From Marsupella aquatica (lineage: Eukaryota > Marchantiophyta): DNA of 64,000 nucleotides. The DNA is taken from positions 12,834,001 to 12,898,000 of the forward strand of contig OZ316893.1 of NCBI GenBank assembly GCA_973895155.1, given 5' to 3'. The translations under genes were made by a program, and so were the position numbers. Under the pieces are notes generated by a model. That model saw only the letters and a list, made by a program, of their open reading frames with translations. It ran no database searches and had not been told where the DNA came from. Numbering within the stretch: position 1 is the stretch's first letter; every line of letters starts with the position of its first letter. Shown here one piece after another: positions 46,441-57,546 of the stretch.

Positions 46441-48668
46441 ATGGTTCTTCTGGGCATGGCTACGAGGTATGTTCTCTCGGTGCTCTTCGCGATCCACCTG
46501 TTCGGTGGAGCAACCCTGAGGGTGGTTGCAGCCGATACCTTGAGCTTGTGTCAAGCTCTGGATCCGTCTCCTGAGCTGGAACCATTCGTCGATGAGCTCA
46601 TTCAACCGCCTGAAATTGACATTTCGACCGGCTCACCGATCACTCTAGGGGCTTACAAGATAAAGCAGGTGCATAACCTGCAAATCCCAACTACTTTAGC
46701 CAATTTGACGACTATGATGAGGATTCAAAGGCTTTAGATGAAATATGAACTTCGCTTTTGGGGTTTTTTGGTAAGGCTGTCATTGGGTTCACTTGTATTT
46801 AGGTAGTTACTCTGGAGAGTATTAATTTCTGAGTGCTGGCCATTGAAGTGAAGAAGCATGCAACGTTCTTGACTCAAGCTTAGTTGTTGAGGAAGCTGCT
46901 ACTGTCAATTACGTACATACATACAACCTTGTTTTGAGCGCTCATGCTAAAACTTCATTACATAGTCCATGACTTATGGACTTCTCAATTCCTCTCACGT
47001 TCATAGGGAAGAGAACTTCTTGTGGTTAAGTACTGTAAAATTCTCGGAATCGAGCGCAGGTATGGCATGCAGTGCCTGGTAAGTTCTTGTCTGGCTCGAT
47101 CATATACTGATTTCAATCGGTTGAATGTACGAGTGTGTGCGCAGAAGCTGCATAGAGATCTACCGGAGACAACACTATACGCTTACGGGTCGAGCCAGGA
47201 GGTAGCATCATCTCCTGGTCCGACTCTGATCGCCACCAGGGGAATTCCATCGCATGTCCGATGGGAGAATCACATGCACGATATGTACCATATACTGCCG
47301 GTCGATGACACCATAGCCTGGGCCAAACCCAAAAATGGAGGAATCCCCCTAGTCACCCACCTCCACGGCGGAGAAGTGCTGAGTGAATCAGACGGGAACC
47401 CTAATAGTTGGCACACTGCAAAGGGAGACGTGGGCTCGGACTACACGACCAACAACTACACTTACGCCAATTCTCAGTCCCCGGCGATGATCTGGTACCA
47501 CGACCACACGGTGGGCATCACTCGCCTCAACATGGTTGCCGGCCTGCATGGCTTGTATCTCATCCGCAGTTCCGAAGAGCCCCGAAATCTTCCCAGTGGA
47601 GAATTCGAGAAATTGCTGGTGCTCCAAGATAAGTATTTTTTCCCGGACGGAAGCATCAACTTCCCCAACGTTGGTATCTCGCCAAACATCCACCCCGCCT
47701 GGTGTCCGGAGTATTATGGCGACACAATTCTAGTGAACGGAAAGGCCTGGCCTTTCCTCAATGTGTACCCCACCAAGTACCGATTCCGATTGCTCAATGC
47801 TGCCAACGCCAGATTCTTCGTTCTCACTTTGAGCGGGGAGCCCAGGCTGTCGTTCATTCAACTAGGAACTGATCAAGGCTATCTCCACACTTACAGGACG
47901 AGGAAAAATTTCACACTGGGTCCAGCCGAGAGAGTGGACTTCGTCATCGACTTCTCCAAAGTGAAGCCTGGACGCTCCGTGGTCCTTCGCAATTCTGGGG
48001 CGGCTCCTTATCCGGAAGGAAACCCTGCATTCAGCCCTCCCAGTACGCAGGTAGTCATGAAATTCAATGTCGTCGCTTCCCCAGAAAATGTGTCTCTCCC
48101 AGAGTTTAACATCCCGAAGACTCTCTCACCGAAAGTGAGGATCAGCACCGAGGGAGCCATTCGAAAGACGATGACTCTCACCGAGAACGACGACGACGCA
48201 GGCAACCCTGTTAACTCGTATCTGAACGGATTCAAGTGGATGGACCCCGTGACAGACATTTCGGTGCTGAACTCCACCGAGATTTGGGAAATTATCAATC
48301 TCACCCAGGACGCGCATCCCATGCACATTCATTTGGTTGCTTTCATCGTGAAGAGCCACCAAGCATTTGACACCGAGAGCTACGAGGCCGGGAACTGCAC
48401 GTTGGACAGAGAGTTTGGAGACCCCGAGAGTTGCTACACTGAGGAACCTCAAGGTCCATTAGCGGATCATAAAGGATGGAAAGACACTGCTGTTGTGTAT
48501 CCTGGGAAGGTTACGCAGTTCGTGGTTCGGTGGACCACCCAGAGCGCGGAGCCCTTCAGCTTTGATGCCACCAGTGGCCCTGGATACGTCTGGCACTGCC
48601 ACATTCTAGATCACGAGGACAATGACATGATGCGGCCGTTGAAGGTGGTCAATGCCATAGAAAATTAA
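46441..48668 (+). CDS. LPR-type multicopper ferroxidase, gene 2 (two exons)
   Basis: Exon 1 is 46441-46668 and exon 2 is 47145-48668. The 476-base intron is CAG|GTGCAT to GCGCAG, phase 0, at the position matching gene 1. The product is about 583 residues. It has a clean N-terminal signal (ATRYVLSVLFAIHLFGGATL), so it should be secreted to the cell wall. Copper ligand motifs: HLHG (148-151), WYHDH (193-197), HPMHIH (467-472) and HCHILDHEDNDMM (560-572), with the type 1 Cys at about 561 and axial Met at about 571. The predicted activity is Fe2+ oxidation, as known for Arabidopsis LPR1/LPR2. It is clearly paralogous to gene 1 but diverged in sequence and more GC-rich, so the duplication is old and both copies remain intact. 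Confidence 0.94.
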
Positions 48669-48938
48669 GGACTGTACATAATTATAATGACCAGACTGCT
48701 CACGAGAGAGTTCCGTGATATCGGAATGATTCTCGCAAGAACTTCCGTCAATTTAGTGCGAATTCCAATGGATCAATTGCGGGACAGCACCAGATTTTCT
48801 CTAGTCTGTACCTCTGCTGCAGCAGTTGCGTCTTCATTGCACTGACGTACTTTCGTGCGAGCAAATCGCAAGCCTGTGCACATTCCAGGTCGTTGTAATC
48901 AATCTGTAATGTCCATTAGTTCAATAGAACTAGCTCAA
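48669..48938. other. 3' flank of LPR gene 2
   Basis: Non-coding. No canonical AATAAA signal was found close to the stop. The stretch ends where the repeat beginning CCCGTGCGTTGCACAAAAG starts. Confidence 0.5.
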
Positions 48939-48954
48939 TACCCGTGCGTTGCAC

Positions 48955-49880
48955 AAAAGAAGTCGTGTCGGTCAAGAGGTCATTGAGAAAAAAAGATGTC
49001 GTGTCGGCCAAGAGGTCGTTGAGAAAAAAAGATGTCGTGTCGGCCAAGAGGTCGTGGAGAGAGAAGATGTCGTGTCGGCCAAGAGGCCATGGAGAGAAAA
49101 GATGTCGTGTCGGCCAAGAGATCATTGAGAGAAAAGATGTCGTGTCGGCCAAGAGGCGGTGGAGAGAAAAGATGCCATGTCGGCCAAGAGGTCGTGGAGA
49201 GAAAAGATGTTGTGTTGGCCAAGAGGTCGTTGAGAGAAACGGTGTTGTGTCGGCCAAGAGGTCATGAAGAGAAGATGTTGTGTCGGCCAAGAGGTCGTTG
49301 AGAGTAAAGATGTCGTGTCGCCCAAGAGGTCGTTGAGAGTAAAGATGTCGTGTCGCCCAAGAGGTCGTTGAGAGTAAAGATGTCGTGTCGCCCAAGAGGT
49401 TGTTGAGAGAAAAGAAGTGGTGTTGGCCAAGATGTCGTTGAGAAAAAAAGATGTCGTGTCGACCAAGGGGTCGTTGAAAGAAAAGATGTCATGTCGGCCA
49501 AGAGGTCGTGGAGAGAAAAGATGTCGTGTCGCCCAAGAGGTCGTTGAGAGAAAAAGAAGTTGTGTTGACCAAGATGTCGTGTCGGCCAAGAGGTCGTTGA
49601 AAGAAAAGATGTCGTGTCGGCCAAGAGGTCATGAAGAGAAAAGATGCCATGACGCTCAAAAGGTCATTGAGAGAAAAGTTGTTGAGAAAAAAAGATGTCA
49701 TGTCGGCCAAGAGGTCGTTGAGAAAAAAGATGTCGTGTCGGCCAAGAAGTCATTGAGAAAAAGATGTCGTTAAGAAAACAATTGTCATGTCGGCCAAGAT
49801 GTTGTTGAGAAAAAAACTGTCATGTCGGCAAAGACGTTGTTGAGGGAAAAGATGTTGTGTCGGCCAAGACACTCTTGAGG
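48955..49880 (+). repeat. 35-bp minisatellite, about 26 units
   Basis: Tandem units built on GATGTCGTGTCGGCCAAGAG and GTCGTTGAGAGAAAA, mostly 35 bases apart with 36- and 37-base variants. Units near the middle are most alike, and the edges are degenerate. Long open frames through it on both strands arise because the unit lacks stops in most frames; they are not genes. GTGCGTTGCACAAAAGA occurs at both edges (about 48943 and 49892), so the array probably expanded inside a mobile repeat. Confidence 0.95.
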
Positions 49881-50470
49881 GAAAATACATGTGCGTTGCA
49901 CAAAAGATGTCGTGTCGCCCAACATGTTGTTATGTGGAAAAAATCATGAAGTAAAGATGTCGTTACAAAAAAAGAAGTCATTTTGCCAAAGATGTCATTA
50001 TATGAAATATGTTATCAAGAAAAAAGGTGTCGTTTCACCCAAGCTATCGTGATGTGAAAGATGTTATGACATAAAAAGTCAAGGAGAGAAGGAGCGAGTC
50101 TTTTTCTTTGTTGTTCTTTTTTACCCAAAATACCCCTTCATTTGAATGATGACCACTTTATAAATTGGTGCAACATTATATTGTCGGTTTCAGATTTAGG
50201 TTTTAGCAAAGATGACCATTCTGTCGGTATCCTTTCAATCCTCGTGCGTTGCATAAAAGATGTTGTTTGGTTAAAGATGTTGTTGAAAAATAGATTGTGG
50301 TGCAAAATATATCGTTGAAATAAAAAATGTTAAATATATTATTGCACAAAAACTTTTGTTGAGTGAAGATATCATTGTGCAAAATAGTGGCTATGGCAGC
50401 CACAAAAGTTCCCTTTTCTTTTTCTCTTTTTTCTCCTTGCACAAAAAAATTCTTGAATAAAAGATGTCAT
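49881..50470 (+). repeat. Degenerate continuation of the minisatellite family
   Basis: AAGATGTCGTT- and AAAGATGTTGTT-type words continue at irregular spacing. A third edge-like phrase, CGTGCGTTGCATAAAAGATG, lies near 50242. No coding. Confidence 0.65.
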
Positions 50471-52370
50471 TGCACAAAAGACTGGCTATGACAACCACAA
50501 AAGTATAACAAAATGAGAGGTGTTTTTTTCCTTTTTTTCCTTTTTTTCTCTCTAATATTCCTTTCAAACCTTAACCTCCCCCTTTTCCCCATTTTCCTAT
50601 TTTTGGTCTTCTCTTTTTCACATTCCCCATCACTCCACTCGTTCGCCGCCCCCCCCCCCCCCCATGTGAGATAGAGGGGCTACTCTACATTGCAAGTGTG
50701 CCCCTCGCCTTGCCATCAACCCCCATGCCATGCGCTTCACTATGTCTTTGGGCTTATTTATTTATTTTTTTGGCATTAAAAATGACACTGCAATGACTGT
50801 AAAAATCACCACAAATATTGGGAGAATAGTTTTTTTGTTGATCTAGTGACTAAAATGTTATTAGCAATTAAACTACTCTCACCAATATTACACAAAATTA
50901 TGATGCACACAATATTGAATATGTACAATGAATCACAAAATTATGATGCACACAATATTGAATATGTACAATGAATATATACAATACAAACTTGCATATG
51001 AGTATGACTATACAATACTTACTTGTATACCTTGTTGAGGCCCTTCCTAGCCTTAATTGGTTTTGAAAGGTCCCAGCAGCCCTTGGCAAAAACCTTAGCT
51101 GCTGTGCCTAGTTTGAATTTGGCGGCATATGTTTTGGCCAATGACGTGCATTGATGTATCCTCCTTGATCCTCGTGCATTGATCCGTGTGCATGTTAAAG
51201 TCTTTCACTTTTTTTTGTGTATGGTGTGATTGTCTTGGACACTGGTACAACTTTTTGTGACTCACACTAAATTCAATTCAAAGCTTTATTGCTTACCTTT
51301 GACCAATTTTTTTAATTTTTGTGCCCTGCAAATTTGAATGACGACCACTCTAAAAAGTGGCGCAACTGTGTATTATAGTTCTTGATAGCTGACATTCCCT
51401 GTTCAGAGAAGTAAATTAATAATCGCTCAAAGAGCATTCTCAAGCACTTTCACGTTTTGATCCTTCTGGGTCGTCGATTATCACTGTATATGTAATGGTT
51501 GACATTGACTTTAGTTGCCTGGAAAGCAATTTTTATATTGGTCGATTTGATGCTCCTATATGACCTCTCAATAGTTTGTCTTATTCATACTTTATGCTGT
51601 GCATTTTTTATTTTTCAGTGTGCCTCCTTTGTGTTATTTAGATTTTGAAGTTATTTTGGCATCCCGCTTCATGTTATTCATCTTAGTTTGCCATCCTCGA
51701 GCTCTTGTTTCCCACTAATTTTAGATTGAAATATTGTGCGTACAATCCCTTTAGCAAGCTCTTCTTTCACGCTAATTTCAGATTTCAATATTGTGCGTAC
51801 AATCCTTTTCTCAAATCTCAAGAAATTATATCACTTGAAGCTGATATTATCTCTTCTCATGAGTGAGAGAAAAGTATCAAATTCTAAATCATTGCAGACA
51901 CCTCGTGTTTTAGTTATCCTCGGTGGTTTTGTTTTCTAGGTGATTGATTTAATGCCATTACCTAAGGTGTGAGATCTGTAGGTTAATTAAGTGCACAAGG
52001 CAAGCCAGTATATGTACTTTATGTGCAATACTTACTTTATGTGCACAACTATTCAACACCTTTGTACCATAGATTTGTACTTTTCCTGGTCATTTTATTT
52101 AAAAAATACTTCCCTTGCCTCGCTGTACTTTATACTCTTGCATTCTATCCCAATCTTAACAAATACTATGCAACAGTCAAAAAGAAATTTGATTAGTTGC
52201 ACATCACTACTAGAGAAAGAAATGTAATATGTTGTGTTATGAGCATGCTTTACTGTTATTTGTCGATGCAAACGTAGTACATGAAGACCAGGCAACCCTA
52301 ATAGTTTGTTACTTTCTAAATGGCCAGTTTTTTTGTTTTGTTCTTTTGTTTTAAAATAAAAATTTTAAGT
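50471..52370. other. AT-rich DNA with simple and small tandem repeats
   Basis: A C homopolymer of about 17 bases lies near 50648. A perfect 43-bp tandem duplication is at 50891-50933 and 50934-50976. A diverged 57-base-spaced duplication (AATATTGTGCGTACAATCC at about 51729 and 51787) contains the self-complementary GTGCGTAC core. No gene was recognised. Confidence 0.6.
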
Positions 52371-52483
52371 GAATTCTGTGAAACCCCACAGAAAGAGAAG
52401 AGCCAGTCACAACAGTTGAATCTAAGATCTACAGTCTCTAATCAACAAGTGAGCTACCACAAAGTCATGCCTCCATGGGCAAA
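52371..52483 (-). mobile_element. SINE-like repeat, copy 2
   Basis: Matches 26632-26750. On the minus strand, TAGCTCACTTGTTG (52443-52456) resembles box A and AGATTCAACTGTTG (52409-52422) resembles box B, about 20 bases apart. They are followed by GTGGGGTTTCACAGAATTC and an A/T-rich tail, consistent with a tRNA-derived SINE. The box B match is weak. Confidence 0.55.
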
Positions 52484-53200
52484 TGACCAGTTCTTATGTT
52501 TACTTCAAACATATCAAGTGCAAACTAAGGGAACTTCATGCTAATTTCCGGTTTCAATATTCAAATACAAAAATCAAAAACATTTATTGATTTAGCTGTT
52601 TTGGGACTACTTCAATTAAATAATCCGTCCAAAGTTGAAACTTTTTGTTCAGACTGTTTTCATTCACTTCTTGGGAATGTGATGCTAAAGTTTTTTGTTC
52701 CCTTTGGACTCACCATCAAAATTCCTCAACGCTCTTTGGTTTTGGCTTGCTGCCCACAGCATTGCGTGGAGGTACAAAACTCTAGATGGACTAGACATCA
52801 AACTTGATAGACCTTACACTTCTTTAAAACCCACCTACATCACCCTATTCATTAAAACTGGAATTTCTCTAGTCCAGAAGTTGACCTTCAAATTTCTTAT
52901 TTTACCCCCAAAAGTTCTATAACTTGTTCCCCAAAAGCATATATTTTAGTGGCCAAATATACACTTTTTGAGGTCTAAAATTACAATTCTAATGCCCAAA
53001 TTATTAATTAAATATTTCAGTTATCAATTATTAATACTTATTAATTAAAAGACAATAAAGTGTTCTTATTATATACAATATAAACAATGAAAAAATAGAA
53101 TAAGACAATATAATAAATTCAAATGACCCGTGATAACCAAGTTACACAAACAGGGAAGGTAAACCAGTGATGTATTATAAAAGTAAAACACCTATTTTTA
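52484..53200. other. No gene recognised
   Basis: Open frames around 52538-52922 show no domain. The right part (52970-53110) is very AT-rich. Confidence 0.45.
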
Positions 53201-53560
53201 CAGGGTCGAGACCACGTTTGCCCCAATGCAGGCTCTAGATGGTTTTGACCGGTTGTTGAATGTATATCAATTACTATGTAAAAATCTATGTCGATATTAT
53301 CTCGACCCAAATGTAGGGTCCACATAATTTTGACCCGTTGTTGAATCTATATCTCTAGCTATTCCCTTTGTATAGGGTCGAGACCCAAATAACCTTTTTC
53401 TCTACAAGTAAAAGAGGATCAACAGCATCTAGACTCAATTGGATCTACAACTCACATTGTAACTGTCAGTGTAGGGTCGAGATAATCTAGACCCAAATCT
53501 CATGCTCCTCCACCCCGCAGAATTCATTTGAGCAAGTAAATCTAGACCCTGATTGGTCAT
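53201..53560. repeat. Repeats of GGGTCGAGAY/RTCTCGACCC near one end of the large element
   Basis: GGGTCGAGA or its complement, sometimes decayed to GGGTCTAGA, occurs at about 53205, 53291, 53370, 53473 and 53539. A longer direct repeat (TTTTGACCxGTTGTTGAAT) sits at 53240 and 53328. The same word family (TCTCGACCCT) reappears at about 60188-60300. I infer subterminal or regulatory repeats of the large element. Confidence 0.6.
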
Positions 53561-55283
53561 ATTTCATATCACAATTGCAGAAATCGAGAGGCTTCCTATT
53601 CCAGAACTTCGTGGTGAGGTCCCTACACCTCAAGACTTCCTAAACAAATCCCCGATGATTGTCTCTGTAGGGTCCTGTGTACTGATATCCAATTAACGTC
53701 TTTGCAAGGTCGTTGATCGCCTCCTCCGTCAATTCCTTCATTGGTGGTAATTGTTGCACTTCATTCTTGACATCCCAAGGAATTTTGTCCGCTATGACAT
53801 CCAAGACTGTATGGATAACCGAATGAACCCATACCATACTACCCCACCGCTCCGTCAACAACGCATAAATGGCAGCCTGTTGATCTCTGTCCGCTAAAAC
53901 ATTTATCATAGACCACTTTGGATGATTGATAAAAAGGTAGTGCTGAAGATTGAAGGCATGATACAATTTCCTGAGCATAGGCCATAGTATTTCTGGAAAG
54001 AATGTATCATCCGTGGAGTGATGCGAAAATGAGGAAGGAAACAACCCACAATTCTCTGGATTCGCAAATGCCTTCATTGGAGTGTCATCAAGAAGGAGTG
54101 TATTAGTTTCGTCGTATAATCCACCATAACGTTTCCAAACCACCCTCAAATCCTTCAAATGAATATTTGCCTTCCCATCAGTAATGTCAGGCCTTTGGAT
54201 TCCAGTATCGAATGTATCTTCTTGTGTGAGAATAAACTTGAATTGCTCTCGCTCTTCTTGACTGAAGATCAAATGAATCATTTCATCTGTCCTGGGTTTC
54301 CTTACACAAGTCCAAATGGCAACATCAAATAACGAAAAAGCTGCGATTAAGAACTCGTGAAGATGGGGTCGCTCAACATACATAAAGTTAAACCCTCCAC
54401 GTCTCCCCCAGTGGACACCCTTGACACTTGTTGCACTACGGCGCGGTCTGGAACTTGTCGTTTTGACAGAATCCCAACACATTTTGTTGAGGTCAAGAAT
54501 CAATAGCTTCCGTCTGATCGGACCGTGAAGTGGAGGCAAGGGTCCTACAAACAAGGAACACCAATGTTAGAATTGTGGAAGATAAAACAAAGGAATGCTC
54601 GAGACGAACTCGAGCATCACAAGTGAATGAACAACAGTCAACGTCATACCTATTGTTGGTTGAAGGTTAGTAGTTGAAGAAATCTCAGGACATCTTTGGA
54701 GATTATTGTCGACGCACTCCACAACTGGTAAGGGCCCGCCTATTTCTGTGAAGGTAGACATAATAATTTAGACGGCTGAATTTCAGGGCTGTTCAAACTA
54801 ACTTGGGTTTCAACCTCACGTGCTGAAAGACCCAAATTCATCTAGAAGGTTATCTCCTAGTTGGTTTTGGATGTCCAAATTTATCCCTCCGAGAAGGGTC
54901 TTAACAAGAGCTGGCTCAGACCAAACTGGCACTAATTTGAACTTATCCTTCCTATACTTTCTAGATCGAATAATCTTCTTAGACTGCTCATACTGACTTG
55001 TTGACCTTTTGACGGTCCATCAGTCCAAACATAATGAGTAGCACTTGCTTTGAGTGATTTGTAACCAGTTCTACCAATTTCAGTCCCCGATTTCCTAACA
55101 AAAGGGAGAATTACGGGGCTTCCAGTAGAAGAATCTGTGAAAACAAGCTTATTCTCTGAAGCGCAAAACATTTGGTCCAAGGGAGAGGACGATGCACCTG
55201 CCTCGTCCTGAGGGGGAGTATGGCAGCCACTAGCTTTCTTAGTAGAGAAAATCTCATCTAGTTGAGGAGGGCTTGGAATTGGT

Positions 55284-55578
55284 CTCGGGGGTCTCACTAT
55301 ATGGGGACCTCCCCATCGCCTGCGACGTTTTTAGGCCTCGGACCCCCTAAAATGTAAGAAAAACATTAATTTTTTAACCCCTATAAAGTTGGAATATTCT
55401 TGGAATATTCTAAAAATTGGATTAAAAAGACCCTAATGTTCTTATAAGTCTCAAAATTGAATTTAAAAGACCCTATTGTTCTTCTACAAAAATTCTTAAG
55501 TCTTCCCTTAGAACCAATAAAATGACCCTATCCTTCCTCGCACGTGATATGCCATTTTTGTGGAAGTGAAACCCCCGA
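55284..55578 (-). mobile_element. MULE-like MITE inserted in the minus-strand gene (9-bp TSD)
   Basis: Ends CTCGGGGGTCTCACT and AGTGAAACCCCCGA are inverted repeats. GGAATTGGT flanks both sides (55275-55283 and 55579-55587), a 9-bp target duplication typical of Mutator-like elements. Removing the element with one copy of the duplication restores one continuous reading frame across the site, direct evidence that it landed in an exon. A second, more decayed copy is at 1438-1715. Confidence 0.88.
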
Positions 55579-57377
55579 GGAATTGGTTGGCTAATTGCAT
55601 CCTGCAAGGTGGATTCCTAGCCAACATCCAAGGTTGAAGACTGTTCTTCATGTTGTGCATCCCCAAGGTCACCCGATGAAGGAACACCTGGAACGTCGAG
55701 ATCATCTCGAGCATCATTTCCAAATTCAGGCAATATTTCACCCTCCTCTTCCATGTAGCTTGTGATTTTCGAGCCCTCCATTTTGCGATGCTCTAAATTC
55801 TCCGCAAATACTTCCTCATAAACATTGGCTTCCATTGGAGCTATGTCTAAGGCCGCCTCTTCTATTACAACAAGAGGACCGACAGTAATTTCCTCAGATG
55901 GTAACGACTCCTTGGGTGGCACATATAAAACCTGCTTGTTGTCATGAAGGAGCTGAGCAAAGGCTTCTGTGAATTCCATCTCTTGAGCTGTGTCCAAATA
56001 CACAAAACAATCACGACCAAGAATGACACAAGCTTTCAATGTCTGTCCTCCAGAGAAGAAATCCAACACTGTATGACATGGGCACGAGAAATAATCAACA
56101 AGACGCTTTGTCATTCACAAAGGCTTTGCTCTCGGATTTACAAAGCCACCACGCCGACCGACCATCTCATAAGATGGGGCCATCTTCTCCAAAACTTCGA
56201 CATCAACAATGGATTCATCGAGCTTGTCTTTCCCCTTTGATTGGTCTTCGTTGTTCCCAGTAGGGGCCTTCAAAGGCAAGACTGTGAAGTCTCTGTCCCA
56301 CTTCTCACTGTAGTTCCAGAATGCATAAAAGTCATCAAAGAAAATTTGGGACCAGTCTGGTTCCTCTTCACAACAAATTCCCCCAAAGATGATTGAGTCT
56401 CGGGCTCCAATGAGAAAATCTCCCTCCTCCTTGGGCAGCTAATCACGGTAGTAGCTCCCGTACTCCAGCTTTGTGTGGACTTTTTTCTCACGATGAATCT
56501 TTTCAAAGGCACTCTGAATCTGGCCTATTATTGGGCCTTGACGGACAAAAAATATTACTAAGAGCTCTGTTGAGTTCGCCATCTGCAAACAATACTCTAG
56601 CAAGACAAAAAATTTGGCATCTATCCACTGCCGTTGTCAAAGACGACCAAAATCGAGAATGGAGAGTGGGCACTTCCTTTGCACCGAGTCAACAATCTAA
56701 AGCTTCATTGTCTTCATCAAATTATCACTAAAAAATGTGCGATAAGGAGTATCCTCCATTGAAGGCAATCCGCCAAATACCTTGCAATATATTTGTTCAA
56801 GCCTAACAATGAGACTTTGCGGAAATGGGTCTTTTGGCCTATTTCTTTTTAGGAGGTTGGAAATCCAAACCTTTCCAGCAAGTTGTCTAAGTTTTGGCAA
56901 CTCACCACGATCCATAAATGCAGGCAAAAATTGAGTTAGCTCAAACCAAGTGAGTGAATTGGCAAACCGATCCGGATACTTCAAAACAAAGTACTCCACA
57001 ATTTTTGCCCTCAGCTTGGTCATGACTTTGAAAGTACGAGCCATATCACTCATTGATTGAACATCAGATTTGTTGGCTAGGTCTTTCTTCAATAAAACCT
57101 TCTGTTATTGAACGGCAGTAAAAACTTTCAGAATGTCGTCACTACTCAGGTCTCCTTCAAAGCATCTAAACCATGCCGGCGTAATCATTTTTGTTGTCCG
57201 GGATTTCCCATTTATTTTTGAACCTAACTCCCCTAGACCATCCAGAAGAAGTCCCTTGACCCAATCGATGCACATTTGTCTCCAAGTTCGGAAGAGGTTC
57301 TCATCCAAAAACAACAACCAAAAAATATTCCTCAGATCGGATTTTCCAGTCGTTATTTTGGCAAGGGCCATAAAATC

Positions 57378-57546
57378 CTGATCCAAACAGTACAAAGAAA
57401 ATCTGAGGCTCGAGACGATCTCGAGGTAGAATTAAGAAACTATGGTAAAATTATGGGAGAATACATGAAGATAAATCAAATACAGAAACTTGACCTCGAG
57501 GCTCGAGACAATCTCGAGCTAGAAGTGGATTTGAGTTTGAATTTAC
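57378..57546 (-). other. Intron of the minus-strand gene carrying two palindromes
   Basis: The donor CAG|GTAAAT and the acceptor TTTGGATCAG give phase 0 on both sides and join two conserved-looking reading frames. The 169-base intron contains two copies of the 17-bp palindrome (57409-57425 and 57502-57518). One sits about 30 bases from the 3' splice site, directly before the T-rich tract. Confidence 0.65.

Noticed and set aside
48944-49773. Several long open frames on both strands (repetitive VVSAKRS / LGRHDIFS peptides)
   Set aside because: They are by-products of a 35-bp minisatellite whose unit lacks stops in most frames. There is no start context, domain or splice support.
48955-49880. 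Resemblance to a CRISPR array (regular short repeats)
   Set aside because: Units are contiguous with no unique spacers, and the DNA is eukaryotic.
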